64,000 bases of DNA from Hysterium pulicare CBS 123377 (lineage: Eukaryota; Ascomycota; Dothideomycetes; Hysteriales; Hysteriaceae), in NCBI GenBank assembly GCA_000467715.1, contig AJFK01000083.1, positions 1 to 64,000 on the forward strand, read 5' to 3'. The notes under the pieces were generated by a model, which had not been told where the DNA came from, ran no database searches, and saw only the letters and a program-made list of their open reading frames with translations. Below are positions 47,977-58,135 of the stretch, one piece after another (the first letter of the stretch is position 1; each line of letters opens with the position of its first letter). Position numbers and translations under genes: made by a program.

Positions 47977-50382
47977 CTAGACTGACATGGAGCTTGTTAG
48001 GGACCCTGTCGGAGTCTGTTCTAACGCTGTGCTTTCTGTTTTAGCTGATGATGACGACGTTCCACTTTCCCCTTCGACAAGCAAGCGCGAATCCTTCTGT
48101 TCATCAACAACAAATAGAAGCCGTTCCTCTTCATCTTGATCCTTGGCATTCTCTTTATTGTGAGGCTGTGCATCCGACCCATGCGCGACGAACGAAACAT
48201 TGGAATCTGACAGCAGTACTGGCAATGCGTTTGGTTCTGATGCCTTGGATGCGGATTCAGAATCTTGGTTGGGTTCTGACAAAATCGCTGTTTCACTTCC
48301 TTCGGGCTCCACATTCCTGATTTCGGCATTCGCTGAAGAGTTTGGGTCTGATCCTATATAAGAGCTTGAGCTCGGAGCAACGATCGACTGGGACGATTCC
48401 TCGGATTCTGAGACGGGGAGCGAGGAGGAAAATTCTACCGAAGGAAGGGATATAGCTGTGCTAGAAGTAGGAGGATCATGGGACGCCTGTGTTTGAATCG
48501 CTGTAATGATCGTCGTGGATATTGCGGTTGCTGTGCTGGTGTAGATGATCGTTGGGGCTGAGTTACGAGGCACATTTGCCTCGGGGAGAAGATTCGGGAC
48601 GAACGGGACGGACGGGATAGTGGATAGGGAGGTGGCAGTGTTATTCGTGTTCAGGGCCAGGAAGAGGACGAAGATGCTAAGGATCGCGATGGCTATGTTG
48701 CGCTGATCGCGGGCGAGAAGGTAGAGGTAGTTTCGAAGGAGCGTCGTAAGGGGGATCTCGTCGAGGCTTTGACGCGGAGAGGAAGAACGAGAATTGCTGC
48801 GAGCATGACCTTGATGTAAGTATTGGAATGTCGATGGATCGGGTATCGAAAGGGATGGTTGAGGTATTGCTCGCGACTGTCCTCTTGCAGCCTCCTCTTC
48901 CAGTCGTAGTCTGGCTGCAGCAGCTTCTGCGTGAGCTCGCTCTTCCTGTCTTCTCCTTTCCGCTGCCTCTTCAGCCCTTCGATTTTCCTCAGCCTCCTCA
49001 ACCCGTCTCCTCTCTTCTGCCTCTTGAGCTCTTCTCTTCTCCTCAGCTTCCTCGATTCTCTTCAGCCGTGCCACCTCTTCCTCTATCTCCTCCTCTTCTT
49101 TCGCCCTCTCTAGAGCCCTCCTGATCTCATCCGGAATCCAAGGAAAGATCTCCACATCTACTCTCTCCATCTCACTCCAAGCCGCCGACCAAGCTCCAGA
49201 ACGCATCAAACCGTTGGCAGCATATATCTTAATATCCCACCTCTTGTTCCCACTCCCAGCCCCCTTTCCAGGTTTCTTAATCTGACGATGACAATCAGTA
49301 CATAGACATGAATCATCTTCATCCAGTGCACCATCTTTCCAATCGCCCTCTTCGTCCGCCGTGATCGTACCGCCGCTCATTCTGCTTCCTCTTCCAGTGC
49401 CCTCAGTTTCAGTCATACTCTCTTGATCGGTATTGTCCTCATCTTCGCCCTCTTGCTCCTCTGAATCCGCCCTCGGTCCAACGAAATGCCCACACTTTAA
49501 TAATCTAGGCGTTTTCAATTCCAAACTCTCTAGTAGCCTCTCCTCCAGCAGCTCGTACTCTTCCCTAGGGTGCGAGATCAGTAATCCGCGTTGCATTAGC
49601 ACCGCATCCATCAACTTCTCCTCCAGTAGCCTGAAGTTTTGAATCAACCATCCTGGCATGACCTTCGCCATTACATTGCTGGAATAAGGTAACTGGAGCG
49701 GAAGGAGAGTTACGTGTAGTAAAACCAGCGGATAATGCTGCTGAGGTTGCGGCGGGGCTGGTGTAGATGTTGGTCGCGGACTCTGGATTTTACTTCTGTA
49801 ACTATGTGCTTGGCTGCCCCTATGTGAGCCGGGCATCGAGACAGGCGTTTCGCTCCGTCCACTCCTGCTTGGCGTACTAAGTTTATACGGGGCCCTGAGC
49901 CTGTCCCTCGGACTCTCGAATGCGGTAAATGGCGGTGGTGAGGACATCTGCATTGCGCGGACAGAAGACGGGTTTCTGAACGGCGGTCGCTCCTTTCGGG
50001 GTGTGGTTCTGATATCTGCTCCATTGACTGAAGGACTTGGTGGAGTTGGCTTTGAGGATATGGATAGTTCGGAGGGTAGAGAGGATATGAAGCTGGTATT
50101 GGTCAAGGCGGAGACTCGTCGGTTGGCGGAAGGAGCCCGAGAGGTATATGAAGGCTTGTATGGCTCCGGCTCTGATTCGAACTCAGGCTCGATGGGTTCG
50201 TTTTCGATGCTCGCGATGGGATCGTCGGGGCCGGGGAGGGAAATCTCGGAATTGAAGGATGTATCGCCATCGTAAGCTTCTGATGCCGCATGCGGATCTT
50301 GGTCGTGATCTACTCCTTGCTCGGGATCTTCGTAGATAGGGAAGGGAGTCATCTCAGGTGAATGTAAATTGATGGTAGTCAT
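47977..50382 (-). CDS. Coiled-coil protein with C-terminal membrane helix (annotated in some fungi as pathway-specific nitrogen regulator)
   Basis: Intronless, 801 aa, ATG at 50382. The N-terminal 220 residues are Ser/Pro-rich. A conserved-looking block follows: LLHVTLLPLQLPYS, VMPGWLIQNFRLLEEKLMDA, PREEYELLEERLLESLELKT and PRLLKCGHF. A CLCTDCHRQI cysteine pair and WDIKIYAANGLMRSGAWSAAW lie in the middle, then a highly charged Glu/Arg coiled coil of about 90 residues (AEEKRRAQEAEERRRVEEAE). Near residue 560-580 is one hydrophobic helix (IAIAILSIFVLFLAL), followed by a Ser/Thr-rich tail. I recall this family under the name pathway-specific nitrogen regulator in Aspergillus-type annotations. 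Nothing here shows DNA binding; a membrane-anchored, perhaps nuclear-envelope or ER, protein is equally compatible. Confidence 0.75.
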   Translation of the reverse strand: MTTINLHSPEMTPFPIYEDPEQGVDHDQDPHAASEAYDGDTSFNSEISLPGPDDPIASIENEPIEPEFESEPEPYKPSYTSRAPSANRRVSALTNTSFISSLPSELSISSKPTPPSPSVNGADIRTTPRKERPPFRNPSSVRAMQMSSPPPFTAFESPRDRLRAPYKLSTPSRSGRSETPVSMPGSHRGSQAHSYRSKIQSPRPTSTPAPPQPQQHYPLVLLHVTLLPLQLPYSSNVMAKVMPGWLIQNFRLLEEKLMDAVLMQRGLLISHPREEYELLEERLLESLELKTPRLLKCGHFVGPRADSEEQEGEDEDNTDQESMTETEGTGRGSRMSGGTITADEEGDWKDGALDEDDSCLCTDCHRQIKKPGKGAGSGNKRWDIKIYAANGLMRSGAWSAAWSEMERVDVEIFPWIPDEIRRALERAKEEEEIEEEVARLKRIEEAEEKRRAQEAEERRRVEEAEENRRAEEAAERRRQEERAHAEAAAARLRLEEEAARGQSRAIPQPSLSIPDPSTFQYLHQGHARSNSRSSSPRQSLDEIPLTTLLRNYLYLLARDQRNIAIAILSIFVLFLALNTNNTATSLSTIPSVPFVPNLLPEANVPRNSAPTIIYTSTATAISTTIITAIQTQASHDPPTSSTAISLPSVEFSSSLPVSESEESSQSIVAPSSSSYIGSDPNSSANAEIRNVEPEGSETAILSEPNQDSESASKASEPNALPVLLSDSNVSFVAHGSDAQPHNKENAKDQDEEERLLFVVDEQKDSRLLVEGESGTSSSSAKTESTALEQTPTGSLTSSMSV

Positions 50383-50956
50383 GGTGTTTCGGCTTCAATT
50401 GCTTGTGTCGCCGTCGTGCGACTGAGGGGTTTAATGACCGTGCAAACTCTCTATCGGCTTGGGTTGGTCCAGTGAATGTAGATATTAAGGATTTAAAAAT
50501 GTGAGTATAGCGAGAGACCAAACAGTCAGAGTATCTCGGACCTAGTGCAATGGCGTGTCCAAAAATGTGGAGTGCGAGGCAGCGTTCAATGGCTATGAGA
50601 ATATTGTTGATTGAGGCTCGGAATAACGAAAATCCTGGTCGCCAAGGGCAACGCGTGAATGTCGGTCAACGGTTACACGTGGCAGCGCGTCTGCACCATC
50701 ACGAAATAGAAATTCGATATTTGCAACACCGACTTTTGCGAAGGTTTTCCGGCTATGAGTCAATTTAAGAGTCTTCGACGAGTGACATTTTCAAGTGGTC
50801 AACTATCATTTATTATGCTGAACAGGGGGATCGACAAATAGTGAGGTTGTATAATCTCACAAGAGATTAGACTTCAGCCTCCTTGAATTTGCACTAGACT
50901 AAGGATTCTCAGAATTTCCCTGTCTCGAAAACTTCAAAATAGTACTTCATCTCCGC
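50383..50956. other. Intergenic region, no gene seen
   Basis: About 0.6 kb between two minus-strand genes; presumed promoter of the coiled-coil protein gene and terminator of the next. No signals were recognised. Confidence 0.35.
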
Positions 50957-51711
50957 TCATTTTTTCGTAAAGTCATGTTTTGGCGCGTCACCGTCTTCAG
51001 TACCTGTTCCATACTTCCTCACATGCTCCTTATTGGCATTCTGATCAACCTCAAATTCCTTCACTTCAGGACTATCCATGTGTTTCGCGACTTGGTCCGC
51101 TTGCCACTTCTTAAATGTAAAGCCAAGGCCCTCGTGGGAATAATCTTTATCGTTTGCCTGGTCCTTGTGATATTTAATCTGCATGAAATCCGAGTCTCTT
51201 GTTGCGGGATCCAGAGAAAGGGACACGAGACCTGTGATCGTCGCTGTCTTCGGTATGATACGGAACGTCCACGACTGTACATATCGGTTACCTCAATTCA
51301 TCTCATTTCCTTAAATGTGATTTAGTATGCCAATGAAAAGGGACTGCTAACCTGTTTATTCTTGAATTGGATCATCTCATCATCACTCCTAATAACCTGA
51401 TACCCCTCATTCACACTGGCCTTGAACAGCTTCGGTAGCGCGAACCATTGTCCAGCCATTTTGTATCTATCATTCGCGTAGACAAACTGGTCATCATACA
51501 CACAGTCTGCAGTGTATCTCTTCACCCTCTCAATCGTCGGCTCACAGCTATACAGTGCAATGATATCATCAACGAGTCTCTGCCTCGGTGGACTTAATTG
51601 GATGGACTTGGACGGGTCGGGCGTGTAATCTTCACTTGTAGCCGTTTGGCGGGGTTCGAAATGCTCCCCAGGTTTCGAAGACGTATTCGGCATGCCGGAA
51701 CTGGTAGACAT
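50957..51711 (-). CDS. NTF2/SnoaL-like small protein, uncharacterised
   Basis: Two exons, 51711-51352 and 51274-50957, 225 aa. The 77-nt intron (GTTAGC donor, CATACTAAAT branch-like site, GTACAG acceptor) keeps phase 0. The first in-frame ATG is 51711; the frame runs on upstream only to a TTG. After a disordered N terminus, LSPPRQRLVDDIIALYSC followed by ERVKRYTADCVYDDQFVY, then QWFALPKLFKASVNEGYQVI, and in exon 2 SWTFRIIPKTATITGLVSLS, have the helix-then-strands pattern of SnoaL-like cone folds. Fungal proteins of this kind are common and unassigned. The C-terminal EKD-rich part is charged. A fold assignment is inference; no enzyme activity can be claimed. Confidence 0.75.
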
Positions 51712-52498
51712 GTTCTCGTGTCTAGCTCTTTGTTCGGCAGCGTTCAATTGACCTATGAAGTCCTTTTGGGATGAGTAACGCGGGCTTGTTTATGAACTTC
51801 GAGACGACGGTGTGCAGGAGTTTAGAGCGGGTAGTGTAATTGATTGGTATTGGAATCTCTCCAACATTGGATGTACGATCCGTTATATAGACTATAGCTG
51901 CGGTTACTACAGTACGCTGGAAAGCGATGGTGACGTATATATAATGATGATTTCATGAAAGGGTCGAAAGGGAAAGACAACTTGTTAGAACCAAAATCAT
52001 GGGATTCTACGATCGGAGCTAAGAAGTAATGTGCATGGTCTTAGTGACTGGTCCCGGGGAATGTGTTACGCCAAAGGCGGCCTGGTTGGATGCCATGTTG
52101 TTGCTGCATTGTTGTTGGACCGAAGAAGCGGGATAGGGCTGAGGGAAGATGACGCAAGCGGGGAGATCCAGTACTCTTTTCTGCGTCTCAATGTTAAATC
52201 GCTATTTCTTCTTTGTAGTTATGAGGATAAAGAATATAGTGGAATGTGCGATACTAGTTGTGCCTGTCCTTCTCTGCTACCTTTAAATTCAGAAAAATGC
52301 GGCATTTAGAGCCATGAATCCAGCATTGAATTCGAAAATTCTCATTGATAGTGTCTAGGAGTATTAAGAGCTTGTATCTAAAGAAGCAATCGCATCTATC
52401 CGGGTATAGATATCTATCTATAGGTGACTGGAGTAACCAAAACCTGACGAGACTACGCGCTGATAAAGCAAGTAAAATCCAACTAAATCGGAAAGTAT
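51712..52498. other. Intergenic region, no gene seen
   Basis: About 0.8 kb, presumed promoter of the NTF2-like gene and 3' end of the amylase gene. The frame at 52031-52309 has no coding character. Confidence 0.35.
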
Positions 52499-54144
52499 CT
52501 ACTCCTTGTAGATGTTCGAATCAAAATTCGTAGGGAACTTATCCCTCCCCTCGGCCTCTTTATTGACGAAGATACTCACACTAATCCCCGGGCAAGGGAA
52601 CAGTCCATATCCATCATCATCGATTACAACCTCTCGCTCCTCCCATCCGAGTACATCCGTCCATTTCTCCCCTTTGTGCAAATCGCCTACAGCCATCTTG
52701 ATCTCTCCGGGCTTGGTATTAGACAAGACGCAAGCGAGGCCGTATGGCTTATCCCACGTACCTCTACGCACGAAGCCGATGCAATTGGGATTATCCAAGT
52801 AATCTTCTTGGCTGCCATAGGCGTAGAGTTTGCGTGCTAGAATTATATCGGCAAGTTTATTGCCGCAAGATGGAGGTTCTGGATGTTCGCCTTTCATACC
52901 GTAAAGGTCACCGTAAAAGGGGCATGGATAGCCCTCCTGTCGAAGTAGTATAAGACTGTAGGCAAGGGGCTTGAAGAAACCTTCGACTGGCGTTGCAACA
53001 GTTTGGCCAGGTTGTGTATCATGATTCATGACTACTGTTACCGCATTTGTGGGTTGTTGCTGGACGAGCGAATCGTCGAAGACTTTTCTCAGATCCGCAT
53101 CCTCAGAAGTTGATAGACGGGAGAAGTTGTACAGCAATGGCGAATCGTAGAGGGCGAATTTGTGGCCCATTTTGGCCATCCAATCCGACATCTTCTTCAC
53201 ATCTCCGGACCAGAACTCGCCAACCACGAAGATATTGCCGCCGCATTGCTCTTGGAGGTTTTCGATCCATTCACCTGTGAAGCGCTCGGAAAAGTGCTGT
53301 ACAGCATCGAGCCTGAATCCTTTGAGGCCAAGTTCCTTGGTAATCCAAATCCCCCAGTTCTTGACATCGGCCTCTACCTCAGGGTGAGAGTAGTCCAGAT
53401 CAGCAAACATCATGAAGTCAGCATTGCCTCCCTCGTTGTCTACTGAATGGGACCAGCCTTTGTTGTCTCCAAGGATCTTATAGATTGCCTTCTTGTCATT
53501 TTCAGCATTATAGTCAGTGCCGCTGAAGTGCTGCCAGTGGTACTTTTGTGAGCTGTATTTGTCGCCTCGACCAGGGAAATCAAATCCAAGCCAACCCTCA
53601 ATCTCGTAGGGTTCAGAGACCTCTTTTGTACGGTCTGGAAAGTAATGTCAGTCAATTCTAACGGCATGCGGCGAATTCTTCTGGTACATCCCGACGTACC
53701 ATCATTGTCGACCTCGACAACCTTACACCTCTCTTTGTGATCTGCGCCTGCTTTATGGTTCAGTACAGCATCCCAGTATAGCCCCACTCCATGTTCCTTT
53801 GCCAGTTTCGCCAACTCCAGAAGTTCCTCTTTTGTACCCCACTTTGTTGCCTTTCCGCCCTTCTGATCGAACTCTCCGAGATCATAAATATCATATATGT
53901 CGTATCCATTTCCTTGATTACTGCTTGCTTTGCAGCCGGGAGGAAGCCAGATGTTGTCGATACCAATGGCTTTAAGCTTGGGCAGGGCTTCAATCAGTCG
54001 TTGCCAATGCTTGCCATCGGGGGGCACGTTCCACTCAAAACCTTGGAAGAGAGTGCTGTTCTCAGGAGTGGATTTGCGGTCTTTTGATATTAGTGGGTGT
54101 TGCTCGAAGCGACGATGCTAGGAATAAGTACCTTGATCCCCCAT
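52499..54144 (-). CDS. Intracellular alpha-amylase, glycoside hydrolase family 13 (subfamily 5-like)
   Basis: Three exons, 54144-54132 (13 nt), 54080-53700 and 53634-52499, 509 aa, in phase with GT-AG introns of 51 and 65 nt. The protein starts MGDQ and runs at once into the barrel with ENSTLFQGFEWNVPPDGKHW, so there is no signal peptide and a cytosolic place is inferred. GH13 catalytic residues are all present: nucleophile D241 (GFRLDAVQHF), acid/base E271 (VVGEFWSGD) and D337 (VMNHDTQPGQ). Other markers are GYDIYDIYDLGEFDQKGG and AVLNHKAGAD. This type resembles bacterial liquefying amylases and the fungal intracellular enzymes implicated in alpha-1,3-glucan primer formation or glycogen turnover. 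The very short first exon makes the start tentative; the only ATG in the preceding frame is the one used. Confidence 0.88.
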
Positions 54145-54393
54145 TCTGAAGGCTGTTGCTACGCGTGAGGTGGTTCGTAAAATATTTGGAGGGGTGCAGA
54201 GTGGAGGAAATAATGGATGCTTTTTAAGAAGAAAATCGTTATCAAATGAAGAAGCACTGTGGTCAGTGAATACCTGTTTCAATTCACTGCGGCTAGGGTC
54301 TGGACCGGCATGAGGATTTGCATGCTGCCCCTCCACTCCACCAGGCAGATTTGCGTTCGCGTTTCGGTGCAATGATTAGCTCGCGCCCAACAA

Positions 54394-54427
54394 TTCGAGG
54401 AGCACACCTTTTCGAGGAGCACACCTT
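54394..54427. repeat. Perfect 17-bp tandem duplication
   Basis: TTCGAGGAGCACACCTT occurs twice with no spacer. Both copies are identical, which points to a recent duplication. Confidence 0.9.
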
Positions 54428-54604
54428 GCTGCGCCTGTGACGTAGGCATGCTGTACAGCTGTTGAAGTGTTCGACAGGATGTGCTGAAGCGAAGGCCGAG
54501 TATCCCTTCGTTATCGAAACCGCCACAATTCGTCTGCGTAACGACCGCCGCTTTGACCATGCCCACAATGATGTCCCTGCCCTCTACTCTGTACAGATAT
54601 CAAC

Positions 54605-54720
54605 CATCGTTATCTCGCTATCGAATCCTATTGTCTCGCTATCAAAACCTATCGTCTCGTCCTGCTATCAAATCCTATCGTCTCGCTATCAGATTTAATA
54701 GCCTCGCTCACTATCAAGTG
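54605..54720. repeat. Degenerate 21-bp tandem array (CTATCGTCTCGCTATCAAATC type)
   Basis: About five imperfect units, each carrying TCTCGCTATC or a close variant, spaced 20-27 bp. Units differ by substitutions and small insertions, so the array is older than the 17-bp duplication. Confidence 0.8.
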
Positions 54721-54761
54721 TTGCTATCTAAGTATTCATTAGCATCACCTACCTGGGCAAT

Positions 54762-54824
54762 AAGTATCCTCGCCTAACTACTAAGTATCCTCACCTAGCT
54801 GCCAAGTATCATCACCTGGCTATG
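54762..54824. repeat. 21-bp tandem array (TAAGTATCCTCACCTAGCTGC type), three units
   Basis: Three consecutive 21-bp units with the frame AAGTATC-TC-CCTA-CT, differing at a few positions. The unit differs from the array just upstream. Confidence 0.85.
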
Positions 54825-55131
54825 CGTCAGCCATTGTCTAACAAATGCACAATGTGGGAATAGCGTGATCAAGAGATAAGCCCAAGTGGTCTAAGCATTC
54901 CACTTAGAAAGCAGGCATAAAAGGGCCTATATATATATTGTAAAGTATCCTCTAAATATTGCATAACGTTGTTGAATGCTATACTATGTAGCTCTCGAGA
55001 GATATGTCCGCTCCTATCAACATCTGTGCTGCCGCTTTACCTAGATAGTTTGGACTCAGTAACAGGCATTAAAGCAAGTTGCCCTCTTCAAGCTTATACG
55101 GGAAGTACTGATTTCATAATACCCGATTATA

Positions 55132-56226
55132 TTGAGTTTGGAAAAAGCATCAAAATTCATAAGTCCTATTACGTCCCGCAGTCTTCTAGAGCTTAGAGAC
55201 AGTGAAAAGAAGGAAAGCGAGACAGGTCCAAGCACAGGACATACGAAGCAGCTCGACCCGAAGAGGAAAGCACGCCTTCCGCGCAGTAGCAGTTTCAACA
55301 CTGGAAGGCGATGCCGCCCCACCAGCCTTTGGCACGAATCCTGTGAGGACAAGTCAGCTCTTTCCGACGACCAAGCGAAAGCCTACTTCACACCACGAAG
55401 CCCCTTCCCTAGTTCAGCACGATTCGTCAATTCATCCTCTATGCTGCGGATAGTGCTACAGGATGGAACGAACCATATCATAACGCGAAGGACCGCTATC
55501 GGTTATGCCGTCCTTTTTCTCGCTGCCATTCCCGGGGCAAACAAGCAAATCGACCGGGACACACGGGGCCAGATCGTGCTGTGGGTGAAATACGATCTCA
55601 CCCAGAAACTCCAGCTTCACAAGCGCACCGGGATCACCAAACTCTTCGTTCACCACCATGACGTCTCCTTAATGCTCCGTGGGCTATACTTTCCGTTGGC
55701 GCTACGCCAGGTGCGTTTCATGCGTGTGCTGCTCAGCATCAGCGTGTTCATCAATTTGATGGTGGACACATGTGGGCGGATACACGAAATTACATCCACC
55801 GATCGCTACCCCGACCAATACCTGCGCTGGCCGAGCTTGCGAGTCTACGTATTTTGCCATGAAGGCAAGCGAACTGTCCCAGCTGTGTCGAAGACAGACG
55901 GCATAAAAGGGATGAAAGGTACGCCGGATGTCTACAGGGAATTCGTTCTCACCCTTCTGCCTAAAACACTTCGGCGTGAGGATTCTCTGCGCCTGCTACT
56001 TATTCAGGGACTCATTGATGGGAACATTGAAGGATGCACTCGATCTATCGTTGCTGAGGCATCGGCTGACTTGGTATCGATAGGAGCCTCAAACTGGACG
56101 GAGATGGAAGCACTGATCGAGCTTTGCGAGAGCGAAACCAGGATGCCCTTGCCATTTAAATCATCGAGCAGAATCTTCCACTCATTCCGTCCATCCATCA
56201 CAAAACCGGCATCGTCGAAGAAATAA
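55132..56226 (+). pseudogene. Relic of a tyrosine-recombinase-related gene (DUF3435/FluG-like, Crypton/Starship kin)
   Basis: An open frame of up to 364 codons with no ATG at its 5' end; the first ATG falls after about 100 codons, just before LRIVLQDGTNH. The middle and end look like the core of the fungal DUF3435/FluG-related family: a stretch with WVKYDLTQKLQLHKRTGI, HHHDVSLMLRGLYFPLALRQ, VFINLMVDTCGRIHEIT (position of the first catalytic arginine, where family members usually have RPG), LRWPSLRVYVF and a lysine-containing TDGIKGMKG strand, then LLLIQGLIDGNIEG. The downstream HxxR and tyrosine parts are not visible. The lack of a start and the missing 3' half of the domain make an active recombinase very unlikely. 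It sits among tandem repeats and is followed by a finger-like relic on the same strand, in the order seen in related full-length proteins. Confidence 0.5.
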
Positions 56227-56348
56227 CTGCAAAGCATGACTTCATCCCACGAGATTTGAGGCGAGTGGGACGGCTCCTTGAATTTGAAACATCCTCAAAA
56301 TGTATGTGAAGATCTTGTTGCGGGGAAGGCTCTGTAGCATCAAGTCTA

Positions 56349-56680
56349 CTTCACCACTCTAAGAGTAGGTAGCATAATGCTTTCTATCCCTTCATAGTCT
56401 CCTGCTTCTTAGTTTCCTATACCTCTACTTAAGGGCATATATGGAGGTTCTTACCGTACGCGCAATAGGTTCGACCTCCGTACCACTCATCAAATCCAGT
56501 TCACGGCTGTACACGCGATAAGTTCGGCCTCCGTACCACCTACCAAATCCAGTTCACCGCCGTACCCCTAATAGGTTCAGTCTATTCCCAGCTCACCAAA
56601 TCCAGTTCACCACCGTGTAAGCATGTGGAATAATGCTTTATGTCCCTATACAGGTTTTCTGCTTCTTGCCTTTTCCTAGC
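56349..56680. repeat. Diverged direct repeat flanking a 53-bp array
   Basis: The segment at 56349-56420 (TTCACCAC...ATAATGCTTT...TCTGCTTCTTAG-like) recurs at 56606-56680, about 257 bp further on, with many substitutions. Between them lie the three 53-bp units listed separately. Confidence 0.7.
56462..56620. repeat. 53-bp tandem repeat, three units
   Basis: Units begin at about 56462, 56515 and 56569. Each contains a TAGGTTC- or TAAGTTC-like start, a TCCGTACCAC-like middle and the core CAAATCCAGTTCAC followed by GCTGT or GCCGT. The third unit is most diverged. The core is shared with the 129-bp repeat near 57.8 kb. Confidence 0.8.
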
Positions 56681-56716
56681 ATAGGCAATGTTCGTTGAGC
56701 TATTGACTGAGAGCAA

Positions 56717-57703
56717 ATGAATGAGGACACGTTCCAGAAGACGGTGCGGGAAGATGCTGCATGTGATACAGGATGGTGGGCAGCAGAAATGAAGATAGTG
56801 AACTTTGCAAGTCCCGATGATGATGACGAGACCATTGATAAAGCGGAGGAGGAGATACCAATTCACGACCTCGAAGATATCGGTCGTCCTTCCGTATTCA
56901 TGGCGTCTTGAAGTTTCGAGCAAGGCAGCGGCTAGCCGAAGGCAGTTACTACGAGAACAGCGTTTTGCTCCCGCACGCTTTCGACGGAATTCTGGAGAAA
57001 ACACCGCCGCTATCATCGGGGAGTGAGCTTGCCGGGGCTGTCATACCTTTCTTCCAAACGATGTACCTCCTCGAGAGATACCCCGCCAATCTGATGCCGG
57101 CTCCAGGACTTTGGATCTGTACACAGTGCGGAGAGGATCTGACATCACTTACACTATTCAACTCTCACATTGCGAAGTGTAGAAGACGGCGTATGGAGAA
57201 GGATGCCGAGAATAAGTGGAATGGCTACATCGATGGCAGAATCGGAAAGCCCTGCGAGTGGCACGGAATGGGATCCAACCGCTCTTTGTGCAATTAAAGT
57301 TTCACAGACAGAGAGAAGTTTACCAGACATGTCCTACAACATTCGTGGACCAGGGTATCTTGCGAATACGGCGATTGCTATAGGAGGTGCGATCAACAGC
57401 CCCTGGAATCCAGGGAGCAATGGATGGACCACCTCTTCGACGCTCATGGGCTTCTCTACACCAAGCCATCGACCTTTTACTTTTTTTGCGCCTTTTGCAA
57501 CGAGTATATCTTTGCAATCGCTGGGTCTTCATTCCGTACTTCTCATTTTTTTTTGGCATTTTTCGTCTACATAACTCGTCGCTGTCCGCGGATCAGCGAG
57601 TCGCCAATTGCAATGTATACACGGGGGAAGGTGTATGGGATCGACAAAACTAAGCATATCAGCAAACGTCTGGAAATCCCCTTAGCGTCGGACACAAGAA
57701 GCT
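56717..57703 (+). pseudogene. Relic of a C2H2/C2HC zinc-finger tail (downstream part of the recombinase-type gene)
   Basis: A frame opening at about 56908 reads through LPHAFDGILEK, PAPGLWICTQCGEDLTSLT and FNSHIAKCRRRR, a C2HC finger. A TAA at 57295 interrupts it, and the same frame then resumes with FTDREKFTRHVLQHSWTRV, CEYGDCYRRCDQ, WMDHLFDAHGLLYTK and FYFFCAFCNEYIF, two or three more finger-like units with Cys and His in order. The TAA is one C-to-T change away from CAA in a CpA context, the type of change made by repeat-induced point mutation. The frame before 56908 is different (56717-56911, acidic). Related full-length fungal proteins have such fingers after the recombinase-like core. 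An alternative is a small intron covering the stop, but no good donor was found. Confidence 0.45.
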
Positions 57704-57774
57704 GACTTCTCCCAGTTGACTCTATTCCGCACCGTCAGCTCTTTGGGTTGGGCTTCTTTATGTGTCCTGTGTTT

Positions 57775-57990
57775 GAGGGAGAAGTAACATACGCCTTTTC
57801 CAGGCGGTTGCAGGATAGGAATGCGCTCTGGGACACTCTTGAAATCCAGTTCGCAGCCGTTAGATGAGAAGAGGAGGGTTCCAATTACTACTAATTGGAT
57901 ATTGAGGGAGAAGTAGTATACGCCTTTCTCAGGCGGTTCCAGGCTAGGAACGCTCTGTGGGACACTCTCGAAATCCAGGTGGCAGCCGTA
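57775..57990. repeat. 129-bp-period direct duplication, two copies
   Basis: Copy 1 runs about 57775-57861 and copy 2 about 57904-57990; both read GAGGGAGAAGTA-TACGCCTTT, CAGGCGGTT, AGGA-GC, GGGACACTCT and GAAATCCAG-GCAGCCGT with perhaps 15 per cent differences. The AATCCAG...GCCGT end recalls the 53-bp units near 56.5 kb. The minus strand of both copies is open, so a repeat-containing peptide cannot be fully excluded. Confidence 0.8.
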
Positions 57991-58135
57991 AGACGGGTGG
58001 GAATAGGCTTTGGGAAATCTTTTAAAGCCAGTTCCCATCCTGGTATAGAATACAATTTGAAGACTTTCTCTATTCTAGTTTATTCTATTTATTAACTTTA
58101 GGCTTCTAGGCTTCTAGCCAAGCCCTTTAATTTGC

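Larger units (their letters stand above)
54145..55131. other. Repeat-rich intergenic region, left part of accessory island
   Basis: About 1 kb. It contains a perfect 17-bp duplication and two neighbouring 21-bp-type tandem arrays, listed separately, then an AT-rich stretch (about 54915-54970). No gene was seen. The part nearest 54144 should include the amylase promoter. Confidence 0.5.

Noticed and set aside
54118-54372. Longer N terminus for the amylase through the open frame upstream of MGDQ
   Set aside because: That frame contains no ATG before the one used and begins only at TTG; its composition is not that of a targeting signal.
56462-56478. GGTTCGACCTCC resembling a tRNA B box
   Set aside because: No matching A box, acceptor stem or cloverleaf could be found; it is part of the 53-bp repeat unit.
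57682-58038. Minus-strand peptide with two similar units across the 129-bp duplication
   Set aside because: The similarity of the two units follows from the DNA duplication itself; no start context or further coding evidence.
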